Shown here: piece by piece, positions 24,605 through 35,088 of the stretch | Numbering within the stretch: position 1 is the stretch's first letter | Layout: the number at the start of each line of letters is the position of its first letter | DNA from: Parachlamydiales bacterium | GTDB lineage: Bacteria > Chlamydiota > Chlamydiia > Chlamydiales > Rhabdochlamydiaceae | Assembly (NCBI GenBank): GCA_020053915.1 | Contig: JAGVMG010000044.1 | Coordinates: 1 to 50,647 of the forward strand | Reading direction: 5' to 3' | Length of the DNA stretch: 50,647 nt | Translations under genes and position numbers: made by a program | Notes under the pieces: model-generated | Database searches by the model: none | What the model was told of the DNA's origin: nothing | The model's input: only the letters and a program-made list of their open reading frames with translations

Positions 24605-24677
24605 AGCGGGTGATGAGATTTGAACTCACGACAACCACGTTGGGAACGTGATGCTCTGCCAGCTGAGCTACACCCGC
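24605..24677 (-). tRNA. tRNA-Gly (anticodon CCC)
   Basis: 73-base cloverleaf on the minus strand with the same acceptor stem as the two GCC copies. The anticodon loop is TTCCCAA, giving CCC. The D-loop has one more base and the T-loop reads TTCAAAT. It seems to derive from the same ancestor as the GCC copies. It is the first of the three in transcription order. Confidence 0.95.
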
Positions 24678-24699
24678 ATTCAGACTAAAACGTGGCAGG

Positions 24700-24729
24700 A
24701 GTATAGCTCTTTAGTTTTTTTTCAATCAA
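24700..24729 (-). promoter_or_regulatory. Promoter of the tRNA-Gly cluster
   Basis: On the minus strand TTGATT (24729-24724) and TATACT (24705-24700) are separated by 18 bases. The tRNA-Gly(CCC) gene starts at 24677, about 15 bases after the expected start site. All three tRNAs could be read from it through the repeat element. Confidence 0.6.
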
Positions 24730-25014
24730 GGAGGTTTTGAAGATCTCGAAAAAACAGGGGCACTTTTTTCATGTTCCCCATGAGAACGTAAAAAAAACGG
24801 GAAAAAAAATCGTTTCTCTTTTCAAAAAAAAAGAGGAGCGGTACATTGCGCACGCTCGGGAACAAAGATGCTATTGTAGGAAGTTCCTGGCTGATGAAGA
24901 AAAGCGTGAAAAGTAAAAATATTTTTTTATTTTTGTTGCGCGAGTTTTAAGGAAAATGTATGCTTCGCTCGATTGGGGTTGGTGAATGTGTGAGATTTTA
25001 AAACCAGTCCTAAC

Positions 25015-25175
25015 TATACCGAATGTGTTTCAAAATTTGGTTTCTGGCAAAGCTGGCGCTTCAGATGTGCAGCCGTCGAAGCATGCCATGTGCAAGCACA
25101 TGGTCGATGGAGGCGGTTGCACAGATAAAGATGCCAGCGTCGCCAGAACCCAAATTTTGAAACACATTCGGTATA
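25015..25175. repeat. Inverted-repeat element, nearly perfect arms
   Basis: The 34-base arms at 25015-25048 and 25142-25175 differ at one position; each starts TATACCGAATGTGTTTCAAA. A conserved core is at 25081-25110, which on the minus strand matches the core of the tRNA-region element at 25 of 30 positions. The core includes the self-complementary CATGTGCAAGCACATG. No transposase is encoded. Confidence 0.8.
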
Positions 25176-25187
25176 ATGCTATAAATG

Positions 25188-25265
25188 ATACCGAACGGGG
25201 TTTGAAATTTGGTTTCTGGAAATGCCCTCAGCGCCAAAAATCAAACTTCGAGGCTCATTCGGTAT
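25188..25265. repeat. Short diverged copy of the inverted-repeat family
   Basis: Opens with ATACCGAACGGGGTTTGAAA and ends with the reverse of ATACCGAATGAGCCTCGAAG. The arms match at roughly two thirds of positions. It lies 12 bases after the larger element at 25015-25175, in tandem with it. Confidence 0.65.
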
Positions 25266-25300
25266 ATAATTAATTTTATCACAAAAAGCAGTCATTACTC

Positions 25301-28300
25301 ATGTTGAACTTTCGAAAACTCAAACAGGACTTCTCCTCCAATATCGTGAAAGAAGGGAAGGAGTTATACGATCGACAAAAAGTTGTTTCGGCAAAATTGC
25401 TTCACTTAGATCCCAAGATCATGCGGATCAGTGCAAAGGTGATGGGGCAATTTGAGAACTGTTACGAAAGTGAAATTGAGATCGATCGAATGGAGTGTGA
25501 GGCGATCGATTCTGACTGTGATTGTCCTTATAATTACGACTGTCAGCATTTAGCCGCCGTGTTATTTTACCTCGAAGATCATCTCGATAAGATTCTTGTC
25601 GCGTTTTCTCATGAAAATGATCTTGAAGAGATGACGGAAAAAGCGGGATTAGATAAGGAAGAGCAGGAGAAACTGCTCGAAAAGATTAAGGAAGCTCAGA
25701 GTAAAGAGGTTCAGCGGCAGGAAGAACAGTTCCAGAAGCAGCTGCTTCAGGAATATGTCAATACGTCACAGATACTCGCGACCTCTCCCTTTTTTCGAGC
25801 GATCGAAAAAGTGGAGGTCGACCGAGCGGAATTTGCGCTTCTTTTTGCTCCTTTATCCACTCAAGATGGGGAAGGGAAAGGGACCGTTGAGATTCAACTG
25901 GCTCTACGCCTCCCCTTTAGATCGAAGCCGTTGCATATTGGCCACGTGAAACAGTTTCTTGAAGCTCTGCGCTATGAAGAACCGGTGTTTATCGGGGGAA
26001 AGAAACATTGCTTTTCGCTTCGCTCGTTTGAGGGGGCTCAGCAAGAGATTGTGCGGATGGTGCGGGATCACGCGATCTGTTTAGATAATGCCGCTTCCGA
26101 GCGAGCTCTCAGAGTGGCTCAAATTGAAATGGAAGTGTTTGGGATGATTTTGGCGCGGGCTTTTGAAATCGCCTCCCAGAATCATCAGGCGGGAGGATAT
26201 CATCCTCAAGAAGAGGATTTACCAGTACTGCCAGGTCTCTATGAGGGGTCGTTAGAAACACCGCTCCGCTATTCTCCGGTGCCGGCGGGCTTGCGGTTTT
26301 CTTTGGAGTATATTGCTCCTCCCACATCTAAAATCTTAGTCAATCCGGCGATCATTGTGGGCGATCAAGCGATGACGCTCGAAGATGTCCGGTTTTTTGA
26401 ATGTGCCAAGCCGGGGATGCTTTGCCGGGGCGCTTATTACCGCTTCCCTGAAAATATTAATCGTCTCCATTTGCGCAACTTAAATCAAATTCGCGAGATG
26501 ACGATCCCGGAACCTCTTTTTGGCTCTTTTGTCGAGAATGCCATGCCGCAAATCGCCCGTTTTGCGGAAGTGGCCAATCAGCAGGTCATCGAGGGATTTG
26601 TGACGCTTCCCTTCGTAGGAAATGTCGAAGCCGTCTGTGATATCTCTTATCTGGATGGAGAGTTGGATGCGACGTTGCATTTTATTTACGATGGCAACCA
26701 AGTTCCCTCTGCTGCAACTGAGTTAACGTATGAGGACGTCTCCTCTTTCATTACAGAAGAAGGGGTGCTGGCGCGCAATCTTGTGGAAGAGCGTCAGATC
26801 ATTGAAGATCTCTTTCAAGATTTTTATTTTAATCCTGAGACAGCGGTCTACGTTGCCAAGTCGGATAAAAAGATTGTCGAATTCATGACAGATGTGATTC
26901 CACGCAATCAGTCGCGTGTCAAGTTTAACTGTCCGCAAAATTTGACGGATCAATTCCTTTACGATCAGACGCAGTTCACTCTTTCTTTAAGCCACACATC
27001 GCGCATTGATCAGTATGAGATTGCGCTCAAAGTGGATGGCGCGCTGAAAGGTGTTAAGGTCGATCAGCTGTGGGAATGCATGGGATCGAAGAAATCGTTC
27101 ATTGAGCTCGAGTCGACCCGTTCTAAAGGAAAGAAAGGAAGCGACGGGGGCAAGATGCCGAAGATTTTGGTCCTCGATTTGGATCGGATCAATGGCGTGA
27201 TTCAGTTGTTTGATGAATTGGGGATCGAGGTGTTAGATAATTATACCATGCAGCGTCCTCTGTGGAGCCTTGCCAATATCGATGCCGCTCAATTTGAAGG
27301 GCTTCCTGTTAGTTTTGAGATGAGCGAGCAGCTCGTCGAGATTCGCAAACAGATGTTGGGTGAAAAGGTGTTGTCTTTTGCTGAAGTGCCTTCCGAAATT
27401 AAGGCGACATTGCGCTCTTATCAGGGGGAAGGGGTGCGTTGGTTGGAGCGTCTGCGGATGATGTTCTTAAATGGAATTCTCGCCGATGACATGGGGCTTG
27501 GAAAAACACTGCAGGCGATTGTCGCTTTGACGCAAATCATGAAAGAGAAAAAAGGACACGCGCTGATTGTTTGCCCCACTTCTCTTTTGTACAACTGGAA
27601 AGAAGAGTTTGCAAAGTTTAATCCTAAAATGAAAGTGACCGTAGTCGATGGGATTCCTTCGAATCGGAAAAAGCTGATCGAACAGATCGGCAAGTACGAT
27701 GTATTGATCACGTCTTACACGTTATTGCAGAAAGACATCGAAGCCTACCGCTCACATCCTTTCCTTTATGTCTTTTTAGATGAGGCCCAGCACATTAAAA
27801 ACCGAGGAACGCGCAATGCGAAATCGGTTAAAATGGTCAATGCAGAGCACCGTGTTATCCTTTCAGGAACGCCGATTGAAAATTCTTTAGATGAATTGTG
27901 GAGTTTGTTTGACTTCCTCATGCCAGGATTTTTGGGAACCTATGATCGGTTTGTGGAAAAATATGTAAGGATTTCCGGAAAAGAACAGACGAAAAATCTC
28001 GAGTATCTCCGCAAGAAAGTGGCTCCCTTTATTATGCGCCGCATGAAGTGCGATGTGCTCGATGATCTACCTCCTGTATCTGAGATCGTCTACCATTGCC
28101 AGCTCTCCGATGTGCAAATGGAACTCTACCGATCTTATGCGCAGTCGGCGCGTGATGAGCTTGTCAAATTAGTTGAGAGAGATGGATTCGATCGCGTTCA
28201 GATCCATGTGCTCGCAACACTGACTCGTTTAAAACAGATCTGCTGCCACCCGGCAATTTTTGCCAAAGAAAAAGCAGAGGTAGGAGACTCCTCTAAATAC

Positions 28301-28798
28301 GATCTTTTAGTAGAGCTCTTGCAGACGCTCATCGAAGGGGGACATAAAACGGTCATCTTCTCTCAATACACGCGGATGCTGCAAATCATGCGCCATGATT
28401 TTGAAGAGAAAGGAATCCGCTTTGTCTATCTTGATGGGTCGAGCAAAAATCGCCTTGAAGTGGTCAAGCAGTTTAATGAAGATGCCACGATTCCTGTCTT
28501 CTTAGTTTCTTTGAAAGCAGGAGGCACGGGACTCAATCTCGTTGGAGCCGATACAGTTATCCATTATGATATGTGGTGGAATCCAGCGGTCGAAAGCCAG
28601 GCGACCGATCGCGTGCACCGCATTGGTCAGAAGAATTCAGTTTCCGCTTATAAATTGATTACATTAGGAACAATTGAAGAAAAGATCGCGGAAATGCAAA
28701 AGAAGAAAAAAGGATTGGTCAAGAAAGTCGTAAGTTGCGATGATGAAGCAATTGCAAAGCTCACTTGGGAAGATGTTCTGGAGCTATTAAAGACGTAG
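25301..28798 (+). CDS. SNF2-family helicase with SWIM domain
   Basis: Predicted 1165-aa SWI/SNF2 ATPase, equivalent to CT708. An N-terminal SWIM zinc-binding motif is at about residues 73-90 ([16 protein letters not shown]). The middle ~600 residues are a poorly conserved region seen in bacterial RapA-like or SNF2 proteins. The helicase domain has ADDMGLGKT near 727-735, DEAQH at about 827, [20 protein letters not shown], and the C-terminal lobe with [16 protein letters not shown] and [11 protein letters not shown]. It should act on DNA or DNA-bound complexes such as RNA polymerase. It is followed closely by mreB, as in C. trachomatis. Confidence 0.93.
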   Translation: MLNFRKLKQDFSSNIVKEGKELYDRQKVVSAKLLHLDPKIMRISAKVMGQFENCYESEIEIDRMECEAIDSDCDCPYNYDCQHLAAVLFYLEDHLDKILVAFSHENDLEEMTEKAGLDKEEQEKLLEKIKEAQSKEVQRQEEQFQKQLLQEYVNTSQILATSPFFRAIEKVEVDRAEFALLFAPLSTQDGEGKGTVEIQLALRLPFRSKPLHIGHVKQFLEALRYEEPVFIGGKKHCFSLRSFEGAQQEIVRMVRDHAICLDNAASERALRVAQIEMEVFGMILARAFEIASQNHQAGGYHPQEEDLPVLPGLYEGSLETPLRYSPVPAGLRFSLEYIAPPTSKILVNPAIIVGDQAMTLEDVRFFECAKPGMLCRGAYYRFPENINRLHLRNLNQIREMTIPEPLFGSFVENAMPQIARFAEVANQQVIEGFVTLPFVGNVEAVCDISYLDGELDATLHFIYDGNQVPSAATELTYEDVSSFITEEGVLARNLVEERQIIEDLFQDFYFNPETAVYVAKSDKKIVEFMTDVIPRNQSRVKFNCPQNLTDQFLYDQTQFTLSLSHTSRIDQYEIALKVDGALKGVKVDQLWECMGSKKSFIELESTRSKGKKGSDGGKMPKILVLDLDRINGVIQLFDELGIEVLDNYTMQRPLWSLANIDAAQFEGLPVSFEMSEQLVEIRKQMLGEKVLSFAEVPSEIKATLRSYQGEGVRWLERLRMMFLNGILADDMGLGKTLQAIVALTQIMKEKKGHALIVCPTSLLYNWKEEFAKFNPKMKVTVVDGIPSNRKKLIEQIGKYDVLITSYTLLQKDIEAYRSHPFLYVFLDEAQHIKNRGTRNAKSVKMVNAEHRVILSGTPIENSLDELWSLFDFLMPGFLGTYDRFVEKYVRISGKEQTKNLEYLRKKVAPFIMRRMKCDVLDDLPPVSEIVYHCQLSDVQMELYRSYAQSARDELVKLVERDGFDRVQIHVLATLTRLKQICCHPAIFAKEKAEVGDSSKYDLLVELLQTLIEGGHKTVIFSQYTRMLQIMRHDFEEKGIRFVYLDGSSKNRLEVVKQFNEDATIPVFLVSLKAGGTGLNLVGADTVIHYDMWWNPAVESQATDRVHRIGQKNSVSAYKLITLGTIEEKIAEMQKKKKGLVKKVVSCDDEAIAKLTWEDVLELLKT

Positions 28799-28812
28799 TC
28801 TATTTGAGGTTT

Positions 28813-29910
28813 ATGTCGAATAACAATTCGTTCTCTTTTAAAAATCTGTTTGGAAATGCAGGCCGCAGGCTGATCGATAAAGCCGGTCATATGTCGGGTC
28901 TTTTTTCCCATGATATTGGAATCGATTTAGGCACGGCCAATACGCTTGTCTATGTCCGCGGAAAGGGGATTGTGCTCGCTGAGCCTTCTGTGGTGGCTGT
29001 CGATTCGACGACAAATGACGTGCTCGCTGTCGGCCATAAAGCCAAAGCGATGTTGGGCAAAACTCCTCGTAAAATTCACGCCGTCCGTCCGATGAAGGAT
29101 GGGGTGATTGCCGATTTTGAAATCGTCGAAGGGATGTTAAAAGCCTTAATTAAACGGGTCACACCCGCTCGTAGTTTATTCCGACCTAAAATCCTCATCG
29201 CAGTTCCTTCAGGAATTACCGGCGTTGAAAAACGCGCGGTGGAAGATTCTGCGCTGCGCGCTGGCGCTCAAGAGGTTCTCTTGATTGAAGAGCCGATGGC
29301 GGCTGCGATCGGCGTCGATCTTCCTGTCCATGAACCTGCAGCGAACATGATCATCGATATCGGCGGGGGAACGACAGAGATTGCGATTATCTCTTTAGGC
29401 GGCATTGTTGAATCGAGATCGCTCAGAATCGCGGGCGATGAGTTTGATGAGTGTATCGTCAATTACATGCGTCGAACATACAATTTAATGATCGGCCCTC
29501 GCACGGCAGAAGAAATTAAAATGACGATCGGCTCTGCCTATCCTTTAGGGGATAATGAGCTGGAAATGGAAGTGCGTGGACGGGATCAGGTCGCTGGCCT
29601 TCCGATCACGAAACGAATCAATTCTGTTGAGATCCGCGAGTGTTTAGCAGAGCCTCTACAGCAGATCAACGAAGGGGTGAAACTCGCCCTAGAAAAATGC
29701 CCTCCTGAACTTGCTGCAGATCTCGTCGAGCGCGGAATGGTGCTGGCAGGCGGCGGTGCGCTCATTAAAGGATTGGACAAATCGTTGATCAAACAAACGG
29801 GACTTCCCGTCATTGTCGCTCCTAATCCTCTCTTAGCTGTTTGTATGGGAACAGGGAAAGCTCTGGAATATCTCGATAAGTTCAAAAAGCGCCGCTCTGT
29901 AGCTCTATAG
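28813..29910 (+). CDS. mreB: MreB, actin-like cytoskeleton protein
   Basis: Actin-like filament protein of 365 aa. The nucleotide-binding motifs are [15 protein letters not shown] near the N-terminus, [20 protein letters not shown] and [17 protein letters not shown]. Chlamydiae lack FtsZ and use MreB for septal division. The start at 28813 (MSNNNSF) is preferred to the longer frame from 28765, which overlaps the helicase; GAGG is 3 bases before it. The N-terminal ~35 residues before DIGIDLG are longer than in E. coli and amphipathic ([19 protein letters not shown]), fitting the extended chlamydial MreB N-terminus. Confidence 0.96.
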   Translation: MSNNNSFSFKNLFGNAGRRLIDKAGHMSGLFSHDIGIDLGTANTLVYVRGKGIVLAEPSVVAVDSTTNDVLAVGHKAKAMLGKTPRKIHAVRPMKDGVIADFEIVEGMLKALIKRVTPARSLFRPKILIAVPSGITGVEKRAVEDSALRAGAQEVLLIEEPMAAAIGVDLPVHEPAANMIIDIGGGTTEIAIISLGGIVESRSLRIAGDEFDECIVNYMRRTYNLMIGPRTAEEIKMTIGSAYPLGDNELEMEVRGRDQVAGLPITKRINSVEIRECLAEPLQQINEGVKLALEKCPPELAADLVERGMVLAGGGALIKGLDKSLIKQTGLPVIVAPNPLLAVCMGTGKALEYLDKFKKRRSVAL

Positions 29911-29925
29911 AAATGTGAGGGTCTC

Positions 29926-31731
29926 ATGCTCGATCTCTCCTCGATTAAAACGTGGACGAACAACCCTCAATTGATCGCCTGGATCGAGCAAGTGGCAAAG
30001 CGTTGCCGTCCCAATAAGATCCATCTTTGCACCGGCTCTTTGGAAGAATACGAGAGCTTGTGCCAGGAACTTGTGAAAACAGGTGCCTGTGTCCCATTAA
30101 ATCCCGAAAAGCGCCCCAATAGCTTCTGGTTCCACTCCTCTTCAGGAGATGTCGCACGCGTCGAAGAATCTACCTTCATCTGCTCCCAGCATAAAGACGA
30201 CGCCGGACCCACCAATAACTGGCGCGATCCTCAAGAGATGCATGCTTTTTTAGACCAGCTCTTTGAAGGGTGCATGCAGGGAAGAACTCTCTATGTCATC
30301 CCTTATTCTTTAGGTCCTCTAGGCTCACCGTTAAGCCGCATTGGAGTAGAAATCACCGACTCCGCATATGTTGTCTGCAATATGAGGATCATGACCCGGA
30401 TCGGGACCGAGGTGCTAGCCCGACTCAAAGACGGTCCGTTTGTCCCTGGCTTGCATTCTGTGGGGGCTCCTCTCAAACCGGGAGAAAAGGATTCCTATTG
30501 GCCATGTAATCCCGAGAAGAAGTACATCGTTCACTTCCCAGAAGAGCGGAGCATCATCTCTTATGGCAGCGGCTACGGGGGAAATGCGCTTCTCGGCAAA
30601 AAAAGCTTTGCCTTGCGGATTGCCTCTGTACTCGGCAAAGAAGAAGGGTGGCTCGCAGAACATATGCTGATCATGGGTGTCACAGACCCTGAAGGCAACA
30701 AAAAGTACTTTGCCGCAGCATTTCCCAGCGCTTGCGGAAAAACGAACCTCGCGATGCTTCAGCCCGCCTTGCCCGGATGGAAAGTGGAGTGTGTCGGCGA
30801 CGACATTGCATGGATGCGCTTTGGCTCCGATGGCAGGCTTTATGCGATCAATCCGGAAGCTGGTTTTTTTGGCGTGGCGCCGGGCACCTCGGTTCGTTCT
30901 AATCCGTGCGCGATGCAATCAATTGCAAAAAATGCGCTCTTTACCAATGTCGCTTTAACGCCAGATGGGGATGTTTGGTGGGAAGGGATGACTCCAACTC
31001 CGCCAGAGACCCTCACCGATTGGTTGGGTAAGCCATGGACTCCCGCATCAACCACTCCTGCAGCCCACCCCAACGCTCGCTTTACAGCGCCAGCCTCCCA
31101 ATGTCCTGTCATCGATCCCGCCTGGCAAGATCCTCAAGGGGTCCCGATCTCAGGAATCATCTTTGGCGGAAGAAGATCTCACACCGTTCCTCTTATCTAT
31201 GAAGCTTTAAGTTGGCAGCACGGCACCTTTATCGGAGCCTCTGTTTCGTCAGAAATGACCGCAGCTGCAAAAGGTACACTCGGAAAGCTCCGGCACGATC
31301 CCTTTGCTATGCTTCCCTTTTGCGGATACAACATGGGCGATTACTTCGCGCACTGGCTTAAAATGGGCGCTCAAAGAGATTCTCAGAAACTCCCTCGCAT
31401 CTTCCATGTGAACTGGTTTCGCAAAGATGAGGGGCGCTTTTTATGGCCAGGCTATGGAGAGAACATCCGCGTCCTCAAATGGATGTGCGAGAGGATCGAT
31501 GGAAAAAAAGAAGCGGTGTTGTCTGCGGCAGGCTATCTCCCCAGGCCTCAAGACCTCGATCTTTCCGGTCTCAACATCACGCCCCAAGATCTCGAAGCGC
31601 TACTCTCTGTCGATCCAGTATTATGGAAAGAAGAACTTGCCGGCTTAAAAGAGTATTTTGCTCAGTTCAAAGAGCGCCTGCCAAAAGGGATTGTTCAAGA
31701 GCTCGCCCATGCTGAGAAGAGGCTCTCGTGA
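29926..31731 (+). CDS. pckG: Phosphoenolpyruvate carboxykinase (GTP)
   Basis: Enzyme of 601 aa that interconverts oxaloacetate and phosphoenolpyruvate with GTP. Hallmarks are [13 protein letters not shown] from residue 266 (GTP-type P-loop with reactive Cys270), [23 protein letters not shown] and [19 protein letters not shown]. The order mreB-pck matches C. trachomatis CT709-CT710. Length equals that of the family. It starts 15 bases after mreB and overlaps the dtd start by 4 bases. Confidence 0.97.
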   Translation: MLDLSSIKTWTNNPQLIAWIEQVAKRCRPNKIHLCTGSLEEYESLCQELVKTGACVPLNPEKRPNSFWFHSSSGDVARVEESTFICSQHKDDAGPTNNWRDPQEMHAFLDQLFEGCMQGRTLYVIPYSLGPLGSPLSRIGVEITDSAYVVCNMRIMTRIGTEVLARLKDGPFVPGLHSVGAPLKPGEKDSYWPCNPEKKYIVHFPEERSIISYGSGYGGNALLGKKSFALRIASVLGKEEGWLAEHMLIMGVTDPEGNKKYFAAAFPSACGKTNLAMLQPALPGWKVECVGDDIAWMRFGSDGRLYAINPEAGFFGVAPGTSVRSNPCAMQSIAKNALFTNVALTPDGDVWWEGMTPTPPETLTDWLGKPWTPASTTPAAHPNARFTAPASQCPVIDPAWQDPQGVPISGIIFGGRRSHTVPLIYEALSWQHGTFIGASVSSEMTAAAKGTLGKLRHDPFAMLPFCGYNMGDYFAHWLKMGAQRDSQKLPRIFHVNWFRKDEGRFLWPGYGENIRVLKWMCERIDGKKEAVLSAAGYLPRPQDLDLSGLNITPQDLEALLSVDPVLWKEELAGLKEYFAQFKERLPKGIVQELAHAEKRLS

Positions 31732-32192
31732 GACTCGTCATTCAGCGCGTATCGCAAGCTTCAGTAAATGTCGATGGAGCCTGTGTCGGTGCGATTCAGG
31801 CAGGTGTTCTCGTGCTCTTGGGCGTCCATGCTCAAGATACTCCCGATCAAACCTCTTGGCTTGTGAATAAGCTTATCCACTTAAGAATCTTTCCCAACGA
31901 AGCCAAGAAAATGGACCGCTCTTTGCTCGACATTCAAGGCGAAGTGTTGATCGTCTCACAATTCACGCTCTACGGAAACTGCACAGCGGGGAGGCGGCCT
32001 GAATTTACTCAGGCAGCGCCGCCGCAGATCGCAGAAATGATCTATGAAAAATTTGTCGATGAAGTCAGAAAACAAGACCTCAAGGTCGAAACCGGAGTCT
32101 TTGGGGCCGACATGAAAGTCAGCCTCGTTAACGACGGCCCGGTGACCTTGATTTTAGATGCACCTAGCGAGAAAAGATCTCTTGTTGTTTGA
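31728..32192 (+). CDS. dtd: D-aminoacyl-tRNA deacylase
   Basis: Enzyme of 154 aa that frees tRNA from wrongly attached D-amino acids. Motifs are [17 protein letters not shown] at the start, the catalytic [20 protein letters not shown], and the C-terminal [20 protein letters not shown], which contains the Gly-cisPro-like substrate loop region NDGPVTL. It starts with GTG inside the end of pckG (GTGA overlap). Its last 29 bases overlap the convergent ndk. Confidence 0.95.
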   Translation: MRLVIQRVSQASVNVDGACVGAIQAGVLVLLGVHAQDTPDQTSWLVNKLIHLRIFPNEAKKMDRSLLDIQGEVLIVSQFTLYGNCTAGRRPEFTQAAPPQIAEMIYEKFVDEVRKQDLKVETGVFGADMKVSLVNDGPVTLILDAPSEKRSLVV

Positions 32193-32589
32193 AGAAGAAT
32201 GCGATCTCGTTCTTTGCATTCTCGAGGCTATCAGAACCGTGCACGGCGTTCTTATCGATTGATTTAGCAAAATCAGCGCGGATGGTGCCAGCTTCTGCTT
32301 CTTTAGGATTGGTCGCTCCCATTAAAGCGCGGTTTTTTGCGATCGCATCGTCACCTTCTAACGCCATCACGAGCACTGGTCCTTCAATCATAAAGGTAAC
32401 GAGCTCTTGGAAGAATGGGCGGTGCGCGTGTACAGAGTAGAACGCTTTTGCTTGTTCTGTTGTCATGTGGAGCATTTTTGCCGCAACGACTTTCAATCCA
32501 CCTTTTTCAAAGCGAGAAATGATGGCCCCGATGTTATTTGCGGAAACGGCATCAGGTTTTAGAATTGAGAGTGTTTGTTCTTTCGACAT
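32164..32589 (-). CDS. ndk: Nucleoside diphosphate kinase
   Basis: Enzyme of 141 aa that moves the terminal phosphate between nucleoside di- and triphosphates. [15 protein letters not shown] is the typical start; the motif [20 protein letters not shown] closes the active site. The start at 32589 is chosen for its AAGGAG 6 bases upstream; the frame open from 32658 adds an atypical extension. The gene is convergent with dtd and overlaps it by 29 bases. Confidence 0.96.
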   Translation of the reverse strand: MSKEQTLSILKPDAVSANNIGAIISRFEKGGLKVVAAKMLHMTTEQAKAFYSVHAHRPFFQELVTFMIEGPVLVMALEGDDAIAKNRALMGATNPKEAEAGTIRADFAKSIDKNAVHGSDSLENAKNEIAFFFKQQEIFSR

Positions 32590-32719
32590 GTATTTCTCCT
32601 TAAGGATTTCAAATTTGGTAAAGCTATTTATTATAGGTGTCTGATAAATTAAATTCATCGAGTATTTTACGCTTTAGCCTTTCGCTCTATAGATGAACAT
32701 TTCAACACTCTAAAATAGA

Positions 32720-33811
32720 ATGACTTACGGAAATTACCCCGATCTATCCACGGTAAAGAAGATCTTAGTTGTCAAAATGCGACACCATGGGGATGTCCTT
32801 TTAACCTCCCCCGTCTTTTCCAATTTAAAACGCGCAGCACCCCATGCCACAATCGATGCCTTCCTTTACGCAGATACTTTACCTATGTTGGAAGCGCATC
32901 CTGATATTTCCGATTTTCTTCTCTATGATCGTGGGTGGAAAAAACTCTCAATTTTAGGCAAGCTCGTAAAAGAGTTTTCTCTCTTAAGACAGATTCGTAG
33001 AAAACGCTACGACATGGTCATCAACCTCACAGAAGGGGACAGAGGAGCGCTTGCTGCAAAAATTTCCGGCGCAGGGTTGCGTGTCGGGATTGATAAACGC
33101 AGCACCTATACCCACGTCGCCAAAAACTGCCCTCATCCGCGCCATACCGTCGAAAGACAGCTCGATGTCTTGCGCCATATTGGAATTTTCCCCACCCCAG
33201 AAGAGCGCGATCTCTATTTGCATATTCCACCGACAGCAACTCAATCCATCCAGCAGATTTTAAAAGAGCATGAGATGCAACCGGGCGAGTACATCGTCAT
33301 CCATCCTGTCTCTCGCTGGAGGTTTAAATGCCTTTCCACCCTGCAGATGGCACGCTTAATCACAACGCTGCACGGCATGGGTAAAAAGATCGTCTTAACC
33401 GCAGGTCCCGACGTCCAAGAGCGCGCGATGATCGATGAGATTCTCTCTCTTTCTCCCGGCGTTCCCGTCCTCAATCTCGCCGGCAAAATCTCTCTCAAAG
33501 AGCTTGGTGCCGTCATTGCTTTAAGCCAAACGTTGATTTGTGTGGATTCTGTGCCCTTACATATCGCCTCTGCTGTCAAAACACCGGTCGTCGTCCTCTT
33601 TGGGCCCACCTCTGAAAAAAACTGGGGCCCCTGGATGCACCCGCGTTCTCGCGTCGTCACTCAAAACTTCTCCTGCCGCCCCTGTTATCAAGATGGCTGC
33701 GGCGGTGGCAAGATGAGCGATTGCCTCTTCACGATGCCCGAGAAGATGATCCTGGACGCTCTTAAAGAAGTGGAATCCCAAGAATTTGTTTTTTGCAACG
33801 CAGGAGAATGA
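32720..33811 (+). CDS. Glycosyltransferase family 9 (heptosyltransferase-like)
   Basis: Predicted 363-aa GT-B transferase. The N-terminal VKKILVVKMRHHGDVLLTSP and C-terminal LICVDSVPLHIASAVKTPVV, LFGPTSEKNW are the family hallmarks. A Cys-rich CRPCYQDGCGGGKMSDCL near residue 315 is common in the RfaF/WaaQ group. The natural substrate in Chlamydiae is uncertain because typical chlamydial LPS carries Kdo but no heptose core. It is followed, with the stop overlapping the Shine-Dalgarno region, by a flavin reductase-like gene. No strong ribosome binding site precedes the ATG. Confidence 0.88.
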   Translation: MTYGNYPDLSTVKKILVVKMRHHGDVLLTSPVFSNLKRAAPHATIDAFLYADTLPMLEAHPDISDFLLYDRGWKKLSILGKLVKEFSLLRQIRRKRYDMVINLTEGDRGALAAKISGAGLRVGIDKRSTYTHVAKNCPHPRHTVERQLDVLRHIGIFPTPEERDLYLHIPPTATQSIQQILKEHEMQPGEYIVIHPVSRWRFKCLSTLQMARLITTLHGMGKKIVLTAGPDVQERAMIDEILSLSPGVPVLNLAGKISLKELGAVIALSQTLICVDSVPLHIASAVKTPVVVLFGPTSEKNWGPWMHPRSRVVTQNFSCRPCYQDGCGGGKMSDCLFTMPEKMILDALKEVESQEFVFCNAGE

Positions 33812-33813
33812 TC

Positions 33814-34443
33814 ATGACACGATGTATCCTATTTTTATGCTCTCTCATTTCTCTCTCAATGGCACCCCTTGCTGCCGAAATCAAAGTCTTGGCTTTCGCT
33901 GGAAGTCTGCGGTCTGATTCCTATAATAAAAAGCTCGCACTCCACGCGGCAGAATTAGCCTCCAAGATGGGAGCTACCGTCACTGTGATCGATCTAAAAG
34001 ATTATCCAATGCCCTTTTACGACGGTGATCTTGAAAAAGAGCAGGGGATGCCAGAAAACGCACGCAAGTTGCGCGCGTTATTGCGCGACAATCAGGCAGT
34101 CATCATCGCCTCACCGAATTATAATGGTTCTATCTCCGGTGTATTGAAAAATGCCCTGGATTGGGCCTCAAGAGGTGAAGACGGCGGCGAATCGTTAGAG
34201 CTGTTCGAAGGCAAACGCTTTGCTCTTATGAGCACTTCAGCTGGAAAAAAAGGCGGCTGCAAAGGGTTGCCTCATCTGCGACAAATCGTCGAAAAGCTAG
34301 GTGGCACCGTTGTTCCCACATTAGCCTCGGTTCCTTTTGCAGGGAGCTATTTCTCTGATCCAGATCGTCTCGAAAATCCTCAATTAAGAGAAGAGCTTCA
34401 GGAGCTTTTGCAAGTCACAGCAATTGGATGTCTGCCCAAATAA
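33814..34443 (+). CDS. NADPH-dependent FMN reductase-like, with signal peptide
   Basis: Predicted 209-aa flavodoxin-like protein. AFAGSLRSDSYNKKL is the phosphate-binding loop, and SPNYNGSISGVLKNALDW holds the flavin contact. The start at 33814 is set by CAGGAG 7 bases before it. It then begins MTRCILFLCSLISLSMAPLA, a typical Sec signal peptide with an AEI cleavage region. The family is usually cytoplasmic, so export would be odd. Downstream of the signal the domain is complete (about 185 aa). The substrate (FMN, quinone or chromate-like) cannot be told from sequence. Confidence 0.85.
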   Translation: MTRCILFLCSLISLSMAPLAAEIKVLAFAGSLRSDSYNKKLALHAAELASKMGATVTVIDLKDYPMPFYDGDLEKEQGMPENARKLRALLRDNQAVIIASPNYNGSISGVLKNALDWASRGEDGGESLELFEGKRFALMSTSAGKKGGCKGLPHLRQIVEKLGGTVVPTLASVPFAGSYFSDPDRLENPQLREELQELLQVTAIGCLPK

Positions 34444-34492
34444 TTTCAAGAATCGAGATCTCCGCTATTTTTTAGCTCATCGTAATAATGTT

Positions 34493-34786
34493 TCAGAGTC
34501 TCTTTTGTTTTTTTATTTTTTCTTTTAATTCGTCTTTTGTGTAATATGTCCCAGGATATTTTTTAATGTCTTCTTCAAATTCAGAAAATCTACTTGTAAT
34601 TTCTCCTAATGCAGAAAATGCTTTATATTCTTCTGCAGTAAGAGTGTCGTAATCTAGCTCTAAATCATATGAACAGCAAAACTCATGACAAAATGTTGAC
34701 TCACTAATTTTATGAGACAAGAGCAGGTCTATGAGCTGGTATATCTTACGTTTGTCGCTACGTGTGAAAAAGATCATTTTGTACAT
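34493..34786 (-). CDS. Small hypothetical, possible immunity protein
   Basis: Predicted 97-aa acidic/basic mixed helical protein (RKIYQLIDLLLSHKISESTF, YDTLTAEEYKAFSALGEITS). No family is recognised for certain; the style resembles colicin-immunity-like proteins. It overlaps the preceding gene by 13 bases and is the last of four small AT-rich genes behind the Rhs protein. The context suggests immunity or orphan-immunity function, which is inference. Confidence 0.55.
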   Translation of the reverse strand: MYKMIFFTRSDKRKIYQLIDLLLSHKISESTFCHEFCCSYDLELDYDTLTAEEYKAFSALGEITSRFSEFEEDIKKYPGTYYTKDELKEKIKKQKRL

Positions 34787-35088
34787 CTTGGTTCACTGTT
34801 TTGATAAACATATAAAATAACGTCCAAACCAAAATCTTCAATTTCAATAATTACATTTTTTAAGCTTTGAGAGTTTTCAAACAAAAATCTCCACTTCATC
34901 CAAATTTGGAAAGCAAATACTCTTTGTTTTTTAGGATCAGCAGTTAATGCTGATCTAGAGAGCAAGCTTCGAGAATGTAAAAAAGAGAATATAATCCGCA
35001 TCCTTAAACTAAATTTTTGAGGCATCATTCCATTATCTGAGCTCGCAATCATGCTGCTTTTGTTAACTGCATTTAGATATTCAGCCAT
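34774..35088 (-). CDS. Small hypothetical protein in Rhs tail operon
   Basis: Predicted 104-aa basic protein (PQKFSLRMRIIFSFLHSRSL, WMKWRFLFENSQSLKNVIIE). It starts inside the end of the previous gene (16-base overlap in another frame), so translation may be coupled. No family is recognised. A remnant of another toxin or immunity protein is possible. AT content is higher than the genome average in this window. Confidence 0.5.
   Translation of the reverse strand: MAEYLNAVNKSSMIASSDNGMMPQKFSLRMRIIFSFLHSRSLLSRSALTADPKKQRVFAFQIWMKWRFLFENSQSLKNVIIEIEDFGLDVILYVYQNSEPRCTK

Larger units (their letters stand above)
24678..25300. other. Long gap with repeats before the SNF2 helicase
   Basis: 623 bases without a supported gene. 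It holds the tRNA promoter (24700-24729), a stretch of A- and T-runs at 24715-24930, and two inverted-repeat elements (25015-25175 and 25188-25265). A 95-codon frame at 24986-25273 lies almost wholly in the repeats and is not accepted. The helicase promoter should lie here, but no convincing -35/-10 pair was found. Confidence 0.6.

Noticed and set aside
24986-25273. 95-codon plus-strand reading frame before the helicase
   Set aside because: It lies almost wholly inside two inverted-repeat elements, has no ribosome binding site, and its peptide is explained by the repeat arms.
28765-28812. Longer mreB start overlapping the helicase
   Set aside because: The extension lies in helicase coding sequence and has no site; the start at 28813 has GAGG just upstream.
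32590-32658. N-terminal extension of ndk
   Set aside because: AAGGAG sits 6 bases before the ATG at 32589, and the extension is not found in the family.
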